A DNA stretch of 64,000 nucleotides. Source: Paraburkholderia hiiakae. GTDB taxonomy: Bacteria > Pseudomonadota > Gammaproteobacteria > Burkholderiales > Burkholderiaceae. Below are positions 1 through 7,215 of this stretch, in pieces (the first letter of the stretch is position 1; every line of letters starts with the position of its first letter). Under the pieces are notes generated by a model that had not been told where the DNA came from, made no database searches, and saw only the letters and a list, made by a program, of their open reading frames with translations. Location of the stretch: NCBI RefSeq assembly GCF_904848665.1, contig NZ_CAJHCQ010000033.1, forward strand, positions 1-64,000. The letters are read 5' to 3'. Position numbers and translations under genes: made by a program.

Positions 1-76
1 CCGAACAGGACCGTGAAACAACTCCACGCCGATGATAGTGCGGATTGCCCGTGTGAAAGTAGGTAATCGTCAGGCT
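1..76 (+). rRNA. rrf: 5S ribosomal RNA, 3' part
   Basis: The first 76 bases match the 3' two thirds of a betaproteobacterial 5S rRNA: the CCGAACAGGACCGTGAAAC region, the central CACGCCGATGATAGTGCGG helix, and the closing GTAGGTAATCGTCAGGCT. The 5' part and the rest of the rRNA operon lie outside the window. A terminator hairpin follows directly. The exact 3' end is set by eye. Confidence 0.93.
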
Positions 77-92
77 CCTTATGCTGTAACGT

Positions 93-132
93 CCAGAACC
101 CCGGTCTCTCCCAACGAGAACCGGGGTTCTGG
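93..132 (+). terminator. rRNA operon terminator hairpin
   Basis: A 13-bp perfect stem (CCAGAACCCCGGT at 93-105 paired with 120-132) and a 14-base loop lie 16 bases after the 5S rRNA. Only a short T stretch follows. The position and stability fit the end of an rrn operon. Confidence 0.75.
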
Positions 133-268
133 CGTTTGCGGCGGGCGTTGAGATGAAAGCGCGAGGTTGCCGCTCACGCAACGACACAGCGAAGCTCCCT
201 CACGGCCAGCTCCACTGGCCGCGGTGAGATTCAGGCAAGGTGCGCGCCGGCGGGTGCCGGCGCTGGGT

Positions 269-442
269 TCAGTGCCTGCGGCGAACCCGGTCGAGCACGT
301 GATGCTCGGCCAGCCAGTGATGCATCATGCCTTCGCCGTCGTGCTCCTTCCGGTAGGCACGCGATTCGAAAATCGATAGCCCGAGCAGAACTAGCAGACC
401 CACAGCAAGACCGATCAGACCCGCAATAGTTTCGGCATCCAT
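269..442 (-). CDS. small single-pass membrane protein (57 aa)
   Basis: This short reading frame begins with ATG at 442 and has a textbook Shine-Dalgarno (AGGAGG, five bases upstream, at 448-453). The protein starts MDAETIAGLIGLAVGLLV and then has a hydrophobic helix over roughly residues 5-24. A charged tail follows, rich in His and Arg and ending RVRRRH. One helix with a basic cytoplasmic tail suggests an inner-membrane protein. It points toward the rRNA terminator and has no operon partner. I do not recognise the family. The strong ribosome site and membrane-like composition argue that it is real. Confidence 0.6.
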   Translation of the reverse strand: MDAETIAGLIGLAVGLLVLLGLSIFESRAYRKEHDGEGMMHHWLAEHHVLDRVRRRH

Positions 443-574
443 GGCAGCCTCCTGTCAATTGCAGCCATGTGCGTATCTTAGAACAGTGTCGCCACGGAAA
501 AAATAGCAAGTTCGGCTGCTTCACTATCCGCCTGGAGCGCTGATCGGATCATCATTCAGAAAGGATTTGAGGCG

Positions 575-745
575 ATGTCCCGTGTTTATCTGGCCCTTGC
601 AGTAGCCGCTTTGCTTTCGGCATGCGCCGACAACGCAACAACCCACCGCCACGGCACTCCGCCGCAGGATCCGGCCGACTACCACGGCGTGCCGACCGAC
701 GATCGGCCGCCGATGATCATCGACAACCCACCACCCGCTCAATAA
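575..745 (+). CDS. small secreted lipoprotein (56 aa)
   Basis: The ATG at 575 opens a frame starting MSRVYLALAVAALLSAC, a compact type II signal peptide with lipobox LLSAC (Cys17). The mature part is about 40 residues, hydrophilic and rich in Pro, His and Asp, and ends PPPAQ. A GAGG-containing ribosome site precedes the start. It is convergent with the MATE gene, with only 25 bases between the stops. The family is not recognised. Comparable tiny proline-rich lipoproteins are common in Burkholderiaceae. The likely location is the inner leaflet of the outer membrane or the periplasm. Confidence 0.55.
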   Translation: MSRVYLALAVAALLSACADNATTHRHGTPPQDPADYHGVPTDDRPPMIIDNPPPAQ

Positions 746-770
746 GCGCCGATGCTGGGCGCGAGCGCGC

Positions 771-2123
771 TCAGCGTAACTGCGCAGACATAGAGCCGAT
801 CGCGCCGCTGATGCGCGGCAGCAAGGGCGAGAGCGTCAGACCGCGCGCGGCCATGAAGACGAGCAGGGCGATCCACAGTCCATGATTGCCGAGCGGCCCG
901 ACCAGTGCCCAGGACGCGCACAGAAACACAGCCAGCGACACAGCCATGGCTTGCATGAGTTCGCGTGTTCGCGTGGCCCCGATGAATACGCCGTCCAGCA
1001 GAAATCCCCAGACGGAAATGAGCGGCGAAAGCGCAGCCCATGGGAGGAATGCCTGGGCGGCGGCACGCACCGCCGGCTGATTGGTTAGCTGAGCGATGAT
1101 CCACGGGCCGCAGGTCCAATAAATCAGGGAAAAACCGAAGGCACCTAGCGTTGCCCAGAACAGGTTGATCTTCACGGCCTGGCGGAACGCATTGCGATTG
1201 CCTGCGCCGATCGCCGCACCGACCAGCGCCTCGGCTGCATGAGCGAACCCGTCGAGACCGTAGGCCATGAAGGTCTGGAAGTTGAGGAGCAGGGCGTTCG
1301 CCGCAAGGATCGCGTCGCCTTGCTTCGCGCCCAGATGCGCGAACCACCCAAACGAGCCCAACAGACAAAGCGTGCGCAGAAAGATATCGCGATTGATCGC
1401 GACGAGGCGCTTGAGCGCCGCGGGTTCGAGCACGGCTTGCAGCGCAAGCGGCGCGAGCCCGCGAGGACGTAGCCTCCACAGTACGCAGGCCCCAAAGACA
1501 AAACCAAGCGTATCCGCCGTTGCCGTCGCCGCACCGATGCCGGCGATGCCCCATCGCAGCCCGTACACATAGGCGAGCACGGCAACGACGTTCGCGAGAT
1601 TGATAAAGATCTGCGAAAGCAGCGCAATGCGCACACGCTGCGTGCCGAGCAGAAAACCGAGTACGACATAGTTAGCCAAGGCGAACGGCGCCGAGCCGAT
1701 GCGCGCGAGGCAGTAGACCCCGGCGTTGCGTTGCACCTCGACGCTGCCGCCAATGGCCGCGAGCGTGTACCGGATCAAGGGAGATTGAATCAGCAGGATC
1801 GCGGCGCCGATCGCGAGTGCTAGAAGCAGGGCGCGCACGACATTCGCACGCAATGCGGGGAGGTCGCCCGCGCCGTAGGCCTGTGCGACGAGTCCGGTGG
1901 TTCCCATGCGCAGGAAGCCGAAGCCCCAAAACACGAAGTTGAAGAACAGCCCGCCAAGCGCGACGCCGCCAAGGTCGGCCGCGCTGCCGAGGTGACCTGC
2001 CACAGCCGTGTCGACGGCGCCGAGGATGGGCTGCGTGAGATTGGCGAGGACGATGGGAAACGCGAGCGTCAGCACGCGTCGATGCCAACCTCGCTGGTCG
2101 GGCAGGGCCTCGGCGCCGCTCAA
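771..2123 (-). CDS. dinF: MATE family efflux transporter, DinF type
   Basis: The product is a 450-residue polytopic membrane protein of the multidrug and toxic compound extrusion family, which exports drugs or metabolites using an ion gradient. The N-terminal motif GAVDTAVAGHLG and overall length fit the DinF branch, with about 12 hydrophobic segments. An open frame extends upstream to 2243, but that part overlaps the DUF2288 gene. The best start is TTG at 2121-2123, which shares TGA with the stop of the upstream gene (TTGA overlap) and follows AGGAA. This implies translational coupling. The substrate cannot be read from sequence. Confidence 0.88.
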   Translation of the reverse strand: MSGAEALPDQRGWHRRVLTLAFPIVLANLTQPILGAVDTAVAGHLGSAADLGGVALGGLFFNFVFWGFGFLRMGTTGLVAQAYGAGDLPALRANVVRALLLALAIGAAILLIQSPLIRYTLAAIGGSVEVQRNAGVYCLARIGSAPFALANYVVLGFLLGTQRVRIALLSQIFINLANVVAVLAYVYGLRWGIAGIGAATATADTLGFVFGACVLWRLRPRGLAPLALQAVLEPAALKRLVAINRDIFLRTLCLLGSFGWFAHLGAKQGDAILAANALLLNFQTFMAYGLDGFAHAAEALVGAAIGAGNRNAFRQAVKINLFWATLGAFGFSLIYWTCGPWIIAQLTNQPAVRAAAQAFLPWAALSPLISVWGFLLDGVFIGATRTRELMQAMAVSLAVFLCASWALVGPLGNHGLWIALLVFMAARGLTLSPLLPRISGAIGSMSAQLR

Positions 2124-2428
2124 GCGCGTTCCTGCACGCACACCCACGGCGAGACGACTACCGCCCACAACTCCGGCTTGCGAGCCGCGTAATCGGCTGC
2201 GGTTTCTGTCGGCATGCGCTCGACGAGGCCTGACGACAGCCATTGCATAACGACGGCGCTGTCGTCGTTGGCAATGGCCTCGGCGACGCTTACGAGGTCG
2301 AGGTCGCGCGCCACGCTCAGCAGCTTGCCTTGAGCGAAGAAACGTTCGAGATCCTGCCAGTCGATCTTGGCGGTTTCGCCGAGCAGCCTGGCGTACGTCG
2401 AACTGGGATTGGCGTCTTCGATAGTCAT
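2120..2428 (-). CDS. DUF2288 domain protein
   Basis: The product is 102 residues and matches the DUF2288 family along its length, with the family-typical stretch ARLLGETAKIDWQDLERFF near the N terminus followed by LDLVSVAEAIANDD. The function of the family is unknown. I chose ATG at 2428 because the upstream extension to 2590 is AT-rich and unlike the family. No strong ribosome site precedes this ATG, so the start is less certain than the frame. The stop codon overlaps the TTG start of the downstream MATE transporter, so the two genes form a coupled pair. Confidence 0.8.
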   Translation of the reverse strand: MTIEDANPSSTYARLLGETAKIDWQDLERFFAQGKLLSVARDLDLVSVAEAIANDDSAVVMQWLSSGLVERMPTETAADYAARKPELWAVVVSPWVCVQERA

Positions 2429-2977
2429 GATGATTGGAAATTCGTTGCGGCCGATACTATAAACGATAGTCTGCCTGCCGACCGCTGGCCGGATGGCGAA
2501 CGCCGGCTCGGCGCTATTAATCACATTAATAGTCGATATCCAGGCGTACGTCGCCAAAATGCAGACAATAAGCCACATTAAATCAGTCAAACATCTGATC
2601 TAAGCGCGCTGCGAATTGGTGTTTCAGATTTGTACACCACACCGAATAAATGCGCCGTTGCGTGCGCTCGCCCACTAAAGCCGGTTGCCTCAAAAATGCG
2701 AAAAGCGTCGTGCTTTAAACCGGCGATTCGGGCTCGCAAAAAGCCCTCGAAAAAACAATCTACGTGAGCTTGAACGGTCCGTCCAGCAAGCCTTTGCGCC
2801 ATTCGACGACTTGTCGCTGTGTGTCATTGAAGCACGCGATTTCATGCGCAGGAGCAGTTGATTCGGCATCCTCATTCGTTGCTGAAAAGTGATGCGACAC
2901 ATAATCCGTGCGGCGTAGCACATTTTCGGGCTAATTAAGTGATTGCGCCGCAGGAAGCCCGTTGATAGATTGCGATT
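2429..2977. other. gene-poor intergenic stretch
   Basis: About 550 bases without a convincing gene. It is less GC-rich than its surroundings. Minus-strand open frames here (up to 108 codons) have no ribosome site, no recognisable family and an Arg/Ser-rich composition typical of spurious frames. The stretch presumably holds the promoter of the DUF2288 gene on the left. Its right end holds a possible sigma-70 promoter for the candidate small RNA: TTGCGC at 2943-2948, a 17-base spacer, and TAGATT at 2966-2971. Confidence 0.6.
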
Positions 2978-3053
2978 CGGCGCATGGTAAACCGGTCCTT
3001 TGCCGATATGCGCCAAACCCCCGTTAGCCCGGCGCCATGCCGGGCTTTTTTTT
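2978..3053 (+). ncRNA. candidate small RNA with Rho-independent terminator
   Basis: A hairpin is formed by GGCGCAT (2979-2985) and ATGCGCC (3008-3014), extended inside by GGTAAA pairing with TTTGCC. After a short CA-rich linker comes a strong terminator: AGCCCGGC (3026-3033), five-base loop, GCCGGGCT (3039-3046), then eight T residues. No protein gene on this strand ends at the terminator. A -35/-10 pair (TTGCGC, 17 bases, TAGATT) would start a transcript near 2978. I do not recognise a known RNA family; the call rests on structure alone. Confidence 0.45.
3026..3053 (+). terminator. Rho-independent terminator of the candidate sRNA
   Basis: An eight-bp GC-rich stem (3026-3033 with 3039-3046) with a five-base loop runs into eight consecutive T residues (3046-3053). 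The T tract gives polarity on the plus strand. The NlpD-like gene on the minus strand ends at 3087, and the reverse strand lacks a T run there. Confidence 0.8.
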
Positions 3054-3086
3054 GTTCATTTGATTGGCTGGTCGCAACGGCCTGTC

Positions 3087-3830
3087 TCAGCGCGCGGGGA
3101 GTTGTCGCGTTGGATCGATCGAGCGTCCCTGGTATCGCAGTTCGAAATGCAGCATCACGCGATCGTTGTCGCTGCTGCCCATTTCCGCGATCTTTTGCCC
3201 TTGCGCGACGCTTTGACCTTCCTTCACGAACAAGGCCTGATTGTGCGCATAGGCTGTCAGGTAATCGCCGTTGTGCTTGATGATCAGCAAGTTACCGTAG
3301 CCACGCAGACCATTGCCGGCATAGACCACGGTGCCGGGCGCGGCGGCGACGATCGGCGTGCCGGCCGCATTGGCGATGTCGATGCCCTTCGAATTGCGGC
3401 CATCAAAGCCGCGGATGACCTGTCCGCTAGTCGGCCAGACAAGCGAAATAGAAGGCGCGGCCGCTGCCGACGGCGCGGATGACTCCGCAGATGACGGCGC
3501 TGATGAACTGTCGGAAGCGTTGGCGCTCTCGCGCGGGGCAGTTGCGGCGCTACGCGGCGCGCCACTGGTGCGGGCGCTCGCTGTACCGGCGGGCGGCTCC
3601 ACGCGTAGCACCTGGCCGACTTCGATGGCGTCGGGGTTCGACAGATTGTTCCAGCGCACGATGTTCTGCACGGACTGGCGACTGCTGCGCGCGATCTTGT
3701 ACACGGTGTCGCCGCGTTCCACGCGGTAAAAGCCGGGGCCGACCGGAGCCGATCCGCAAGCAGCGACCAACGCAACAAGCGCCGCACATGCAATCCGTCT
3801 GATTCCTGGTGCCAACATTGAACCTCGCAT
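3087..3830 (-). CDS. NlpD-like LysM/LytM lipoprotein (amidase activator type)
   Basis: The 247-residue envelope lipoprotein has a signal peptide with lipobox LVAAC (Cys25), one LysM peptidoglycan-binding domain (about 34-78, containing YRVERGDTVYKIA), a Ser/Ala/Pro linker (81-125) and a C-terminal LytM (M23) domain (about 138-243). The zinc-binding His of active M23 enzymes is Ser147 and the HLH motif reads MLH (226-228). The domain is therefore probably non-catalytic, as in E. coli NlpD and EnvC, which activate cell-wall amidases during division. It closely resembles NlpD (YGNLLIIKHN, LHFELRYQG). It is not beside rpoS here, so it may be a paralogue. ATG at 3818 is an alternative start. Confidence 0.85.
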   Translation of the reverse strand: MRGSMLAPGIRRIACAALVALVAACGSAPVGPGFYRVERGDTVYKIARSSRQSVQNIVRWNNLSNPDAIEVGQVLRVEPPAGTASARTSGAPRSAATAPRESANASDSSSAPSSAESSAPSAAAAPSISLVWPTSGQVIRGFDGRNSKGIDIANAAGTPIVAAAPGTVVYAGNGLRGYGNLLIIKHNGDYLTAYAHNQALFVKEGQSVAQGQKIAEMGSSDNDRVMLHFELRYQGRSIDPTRQLPAR

Positions 3831-3951
3831 AACCTTGCCTCGACGGACCACGGTCCGCCGCGCCGGCAAAACGCCCGATTTTAGCGGGTTTGCCAACACA
3901 ACTGGGGTTTTGCCTGACGAATGACTGACGAAAGCGGCAGCGCCCCTACCC

Positions 3952-3976
3952 GTGCCGGCCCCATACGGGGCCGGCA
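3952..3976 (-). terminator. hairpin after the epimerase gene
   Basis: A near-perfect inverted repeat of TGCCGGCCC around a four-base loop lies eight bases downstream of the epimerase stop. There is no T run, so a terminator or RNA-stabilising role is likely but unproven. Confidence 0.4.
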
Positions 3977-3983
3977 GGCGCGA

Positions 3984-4898
3984 TTAGCCGCCGAGCGTCT
4001 CGACGCCGATGCGCAACGTCGCCGTCTCCGTTTGACCCGGCGCGAGCCAGCGCAGGCCGAGCCCGTTGTGGATAGCGTCGGGCAGACCAAGCCAGGGTTC
4101 GACGCAGTAGAAGTCGGAATCGGCGGCTTCCGTCCACGTCGTCACGGCGTACCAGGGCAGCGAGCCGGGCCGGTTCAGATCGATGGTCACCGCGCGGCCG
4201 AGTCCCGGCGTAACGAGGCGCACCGGCGTGGCGGGAGGCGTCGGCTCGAGCACGTGGAAGCGGTCGATGATGCTTGCGTCGTCGAGCCTGTATTGGGCCT
4301 TGCCGGGCTCGGGCGCGCTGATCGAACCGTCCGCGAGTTGATGACGGCGCTGGGCTGCCGGCAAGTCGAGTGTCGTCTGCGCGCGCTGGGCATGCGGCAA
4401 GGCGAAATAGAAATGATGGCCCGCGTACCAGGGAAGCCGCTGCGCGCCGGTATTGGTCGCGGTGAGCGTTACGTCGAGCGCATGCGCGTCGGCCAGACGG
4501 TAGGCCGCTTCGAAGCGAAAGGCGAACGGGTAGCCGGTGCGCGTTGCATCCGAGTCGACGAGCGTCATCTTCAGGCCGTGCCCATCGTCGTCGATTTGCG
4601 CGGCGAACGGCAGGTCGCGCGCGAAGCCGTGCATCGGTAGATCGCGAACCACGCCTTGGGCGTCGCGCCAGCGGCCGATCTGGCCGTCCACGCGATGGCG
4701 GCCGAGGAAGGGGAAAAGCAGCGGATTGCCGCCCCGAACGCGTGCCGGCTCGGCCCAATTTGCGTTCTCCGGCCACACGATGACCGGGCGGCCTTCGATA
4801 TGCCACGAGAGCAAACGGCCACCGGCCCACGGCGCAAAACGCAGCGTCGACGCACCGCGGGTGAGGGTGAGGATGTCCTGTTCTGGATGAGCGTTCAT
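3984..4898 (-). CDS. aldose 1-epimerase family protein
   Basis: The 304-residue protein belongs to the galactose mutarotase fold, whose members interconvert the alpha and beta anomers of hexoses in the cytoplasm. Family residues are visible: HGFAR (90-94), the general-acid histidine region AGHHFYF (159-165), and the catalytic-base glutamate in CVEPW near residue 265. There is no signal peptide. It stands alone, divergent from the 28-residue peptide gene, with 183 bases between them. It could act on hexose-6-phosphates (YeaD type) rather than free galactose; sequence alone does not decide. A CTCC-rich upstream region gives a plausible ribosome site. Confidence 0.82.
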   Translation of the reverse strand: MNAHPEQDILTLTRGASTLRFAPWAGGRLLSWHIEGRPVIVWPENANWAEPARVRGGNPLLFPFLGRHRVDGQIGRWRDAQGVVRDLPMHGFARDLPFAAQIDDDGHGLKMTLVDSDATRTGYPFAFRFEAAYRLADAHALDVTLTATNTGAQRLPWYAGHHFYFALPHAQRAQTTLDLPAAQRRHQLADGSISAPEPGKAQYRLDDASIIDRFHVLEPTPPATPVRLVTPGLGRAVTIDLNRPGSLPWYAVTTWTEAADSDFYCVEPWLGLPDAIHNGLGLRWLAPGQTETATLRIGVETLGG

Positions 4899-5081
4899 AG
4901 GCCGGCCTGGAGTGGGTGGAAGGAGGGCGGCACGTATGCGCCGGGCAGGCGGATTTTGCGCCGCTTTCTCATGCGTGAAAACCCTCGTCGGGAAAGCGTG
5001 GGTGTCGTTGCAGGATGAGAGTCAGCATAATCCGCATGATCGTGCGCTAGCGCACAGAGCATTTTCGCAGGAGACCTCCCC

Positions 5082-5168
5082 ATGGACCTCGCAATGACAA
5101 TGAGCATGGCTCTGTTCAGCCTCTTTGTCGGCAGCAGCGCGTATTTCTTCTACAAGATGGCGCGCTAA
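5082..5168 (+). CDS. 28-residue single-helix membrane peptide
   Basis: The ATG at 5082 follows a strong Shine-Dalgarno (AGGAG at 5069-5073, eight-base spacer). The frame encodes MDLAMTMSMALFSLFVGSS and then a short aromatic stretch ending YKMAR, 28 residues in all. It is almost entirely one transmembrane helix with a basic C terminus, as in known small bacterial membrane regulators such as CydX or KdpF. It shares no sequence with those that I can see. The nearest genes are the epimerase (divergent) and uppP (226 bases downstream, same strand). Standard gene finders would miss it. Its function is unknown. Confidence 0.55.
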   Translation: MDLAMTMSMALFSLFVGSSAYFFYKMAR

Positions 5169-5296
5169 TCGCGCCGCGTTCCGTCCCTCCTCATTTGGCT
5201 CCCGCGGCACGACACGCGCGTTCGCGCCAGGATCCGTGCATTCGCAGCCAATTTTGTTGCGACGCAGTAACTTTTCTGACAAATCCGTCTCCAGGC

Positions 5297-5325
5297 TTGG
5301 CGCTGCAATTCGGCCCAGGCATAAT
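5297..5325 (+). promoter_or_regulatory. candidate sigma-70 promoter of uppP
   Basis: TTGGCG (5297-5302), a 17-base spacer and CATAAT (5320-5325) form a good vegetative promoter 69 bases upstream of the uppP start codon. Confidence 0.5.
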
Positions 5326-5393
5326 CGGTGCGCTTTGCCGCACCGGCTCCGCAGCGGTCCGGCCCCTTACACCATCATTACGAGGATCCGCGC

Positions 5394-6224
5394 GTGAGTC
5401 TCTGGTTTCTATTCTTCCTGAGCGTGTTGCAAGGCGTCACCGAACTGTTTCCCGTGAGCAGTCTCGGCCATACGCTGCTCGTGCCCGCGCTGTTCGGTAT
5501 GCACATCGACAAGCACGCGCCGCAGTTGCTGCCGTTCCTCGTCGCATTGCATCTAGGAACCGCAGTCGCTCTCCTCTGGTATTTCCGTGAGCGCTGGGTC
5601 GCGTTGATCAGTGGCTTCTTCAACTCGCTGGCCGGCCGCAAGAACGACGATGGTCACATGATGTGGGCGCTCATCATCGGGACGATTCCGACGGGTATTG
5701 TTGGCCTCGTGCTCGAAAAACGCATCGAAGCCATCTTTCACGATCTGCGCATTGTCGCGGCCGCGTTGATGGTCAATGGCGTGCTGCTGTGGTTCGGCGA
5801 TCGCCTCCAGCGTGCGCGCGCGCATCGTCCGCCCGAGAAGCTCACGTTCCGCCAGGCATTTCTCGTCGGCCTCGCGCAGATCGGCGCACTCATTCCCGGC
5901 TTTTCGCGCAGCGGCCTCACGATGATCGCCGGCAACGCGGCAGGCCTCACGGCCGAAAAGGCTGCGGAGTTTTCGTTCCTGCTCGGTACGCCGATCATCT
6001 TTGCGGCTGGCGTGCTCGAGCTGCCGAAGCTCTTTCACGCGCGAGATCAGCTGATGACTGCGGTCGTCGGCGGTGTGCTCACAGGCATCGCGGCCTGGCT
6101 GAGCGTGAAGTTTCTGATGAAATATTTCGAGGGACGCGGGCGCCTCGCATCGTTCGGCGCGTATTGCCTGATCGCGGGCGCGATCTTCCTTGCTTGGTTT
6201 GCGCTGCATCAGCAGCCGGTTTGA
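5394..6224 (+). CDS. uppP: undecaprenyl-diphosphate phosphatase
   Basis: UppP (BacA) removes a phosphate from undecaprenyl pyrophosphate so the lipid carrier can be reused in peptidoglycan and O-antigen synthesis. It also confers bacitracin tolerance. The product is 276 residues and polytopic. The two active-site boxes are present in variant form: ELFPVSSLGH (17-26; the usual form ends STGH) and PGFSRSG in the second half. The start is GTG at 5394, preceded by GAGGA. An upstream in-frame ATG at 5328 would add 22 polar residues without family similarity. It is monocistronic, with tRNA-Arg downstream. Confidence 0.93.
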   Translation: MSLWFLFFLSVLQGVTELFPVSSLGHTLLVPALFGMHIDKHAPQLLPFLVALHLGTAVALLWYFRERWVALISGFFNSLAGRKNDDGHMMWALIIGTIPTGIVGLVLEKRIEAIFHDLRIVAAALMVNGVLLWFGDRLQRARAHRPPEKLTFRQAFLVGLAQIGALIPGFSRSGLTMIAGNAAGLTAEKAAEFSFLLGTPIIFAAGVLELPKLFHARDQLMTAVVGGVLTGIAAWLSVKFLMKYFEGRGRLASFGAYCLIAGAIFLAWFALHQQPV

Positions 6225-6288
6225 ATCTGCCGCGAAGGCCCTTGGCAAGCGTGACGAGCGAGGCGCGACCGCGTGGGACGATCGCGGT

Positions 6289-6294
6289 ATAATC
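6289..6294 (+). promoter_or_regulatory. candidate -10 element for tRNA-Arg
   Basis: A perfect TATAAT lies 47 bases upstream of the mature tRNA 5' end. No convincing -35 hexamer is visible at 16-18 bases. Confidence 0.4.
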
Positions 6295-6340
6295 CAGCCC
6301 CGTCTTCGCGAGGCCCGCTTGCGGTCTTGCGTACGTTCAC

Positions 6341-6417
6341 GCGACAGTAGCTCAGCTGGATAGAGCATCGGCCTTCTAAGCCGAGGGTCGGGGGTTCGAG
6401 CCCCTCCTGTCGCGCCA
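6341..6417 (+). tRNA. tRNA-Arg(UCU)
   Basis: A complete 77-base cloverleaf: acceptor GCGACAG pairs with CTGTCGC, the D arm is AGCTCAGCTGGATAGAGC, the anticodon loop is CTTCTAA (anticodon TCT at 6375-6377), and the T arm is GGGGGTTCGAGCCCC. The CCA end is encoded (6415-6417). It reads AGA codons, which are rare in this GC-rich genome. A TATAAT box at 6289-6294 is a likely -10 element, and a terminator follows. Confidence 0.97.
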
Positions 6418-6433
6418 GATCAAATAAACAGAA

Positions 6434-6465
6434 AGCCCGGCATTCACTGCCGGGCTTTTTGCTTT
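6434..6465 (+). terminator. terminator after tRNA-Arg
   Basis: AGCCCGGCA (6434-6442), a five-base loop and TGCCGGGCT (6448-6456) are followed by a T-rich tail. It separates the tRNA from the convergent PH-domain gene. Confidence 0.85.
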
Positions 6466-6500
6466 TTCACGCACCACGCATCCAGGCCGAATCAAAACTC

Positions 6501-6986
6501 TCACGCCACGAGCCGCAACGGCACTCGCTCCTCGGCCACCTGCGCGAGAAACACCATACGGCGAAACTCGTGCGGATTTGCGATGCCGGGAATCGGTGTC
6601 GCGATGAGGCCCCCGCTGCCAATGACGAGCGAACCATAGTCGAATATCCGGCCAATCAGGCTTTGCTCGACCCGCACGCTCTCGATCTTCGCGAGCGTCA
6701 ACTCCACCGTGTGCCGACGCAGCGCGCCGAACTTCGCCACCACGCGCTTATTGGTCACGGCGAATTCCGTCGTCCACCAGGCGAGAAGCGAGGCGCCGAA
6801 CAGGCCCAGCCCTGCGACGAAAAACCCCACCGCGGCGAGCGGCGACGTTCCCATGGTGCCGATGAGCACGCCCCAAACCATGAGCAAAAGGCTCAGTGTG
6901 ATACGCGGACCCATCGCCCAGAAGCAGGGGTGTCCCCCGCAGACGATCCTCTCGCCTGGCAGGAGAGCCGATTCGACGTATTTCAC
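6501..6986 (-). CDS. PH domain-containing membrane protein (bPH2/YdbS type)
   Basis: The 161-residue protein has two adjacent hydrophobic helices (about 25-70) followed by a bacterial pleckstrin-homology-like domain with the family pattern WWTTEFAVTNKRVVAKFG and a turn motif DYGSLVIGSGG. Proteins of this DUF304/bPH2 class sit in the inner membrane; their role is poorly defined. The start is GTG at 6984-6986, preceded at five bases by GGAGG. A longer frame to 7136 has no ribosome site and a non-family extension. It is convergent with tRNA-Arg. Confidence 0.8.
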   Translation of the reverse strand: MKYVESALLPGERIVCGGHPCFWAMGPRITLSLLLMVWGVLIGTMGTSPLAAVGFFVAGLGLFGASLLAWWTTEFAVTNKRVVAKFGALRRHTVELTLAKIESVRVEQSLIGRIFDYGSLVIGSGGLIATPIPGIANPHEFRRMVFLAQVAEERVPLRLVA

Positions 6987-7137
6987 AATGACCTCCGTCA
7001 AGATTTTCGCAGTAATTAATCTGTAAGGTAGTGCATCTCGCAGAGTAGGATCCGTGGTCAAACGTCGCGGCTCAGGGCCCGGCTGGCGCATGGGGCGCGC
7101 ATGTGGCGTATAGGGAGCGACGAATCCCCGGCGCAAT

Positions 7138-7161
7138 AAAAAAGGCAGCCCGAGGGCTGCC
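7138..7161 (-). terminator. terminator after the AcpA-type phosphatase gene
   Basis: An eight-bp stem GGCAGCCC/GGGCTGCC is followed on the minus strand by six T residues (A run at 7138-7143). It lies about 55 bases after the phosphatase stop. Confidence 0.85.
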
Positions 7162-7215
7162 CGTCAAACCGGATGATCAACATCCGGTGATCGATGGTCC
7201 GATGGTTCTGCGCGC

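Noticed and set aside
771..2243. Longer form of the MATE protein starting at 2243
   Set aside because: The extra 40 residues are arginine-rich, overlap the DUF2288 gene and are absent from DinF-type proteins. The TTG at 2123 gives the family length.
2690..3016. 108-codon minus-strand frame in the gene-poor region
   Set aside because: No ribosome site, Arg/Ser-rich low-information composition, and it overlaps the candidate sRNA structure.
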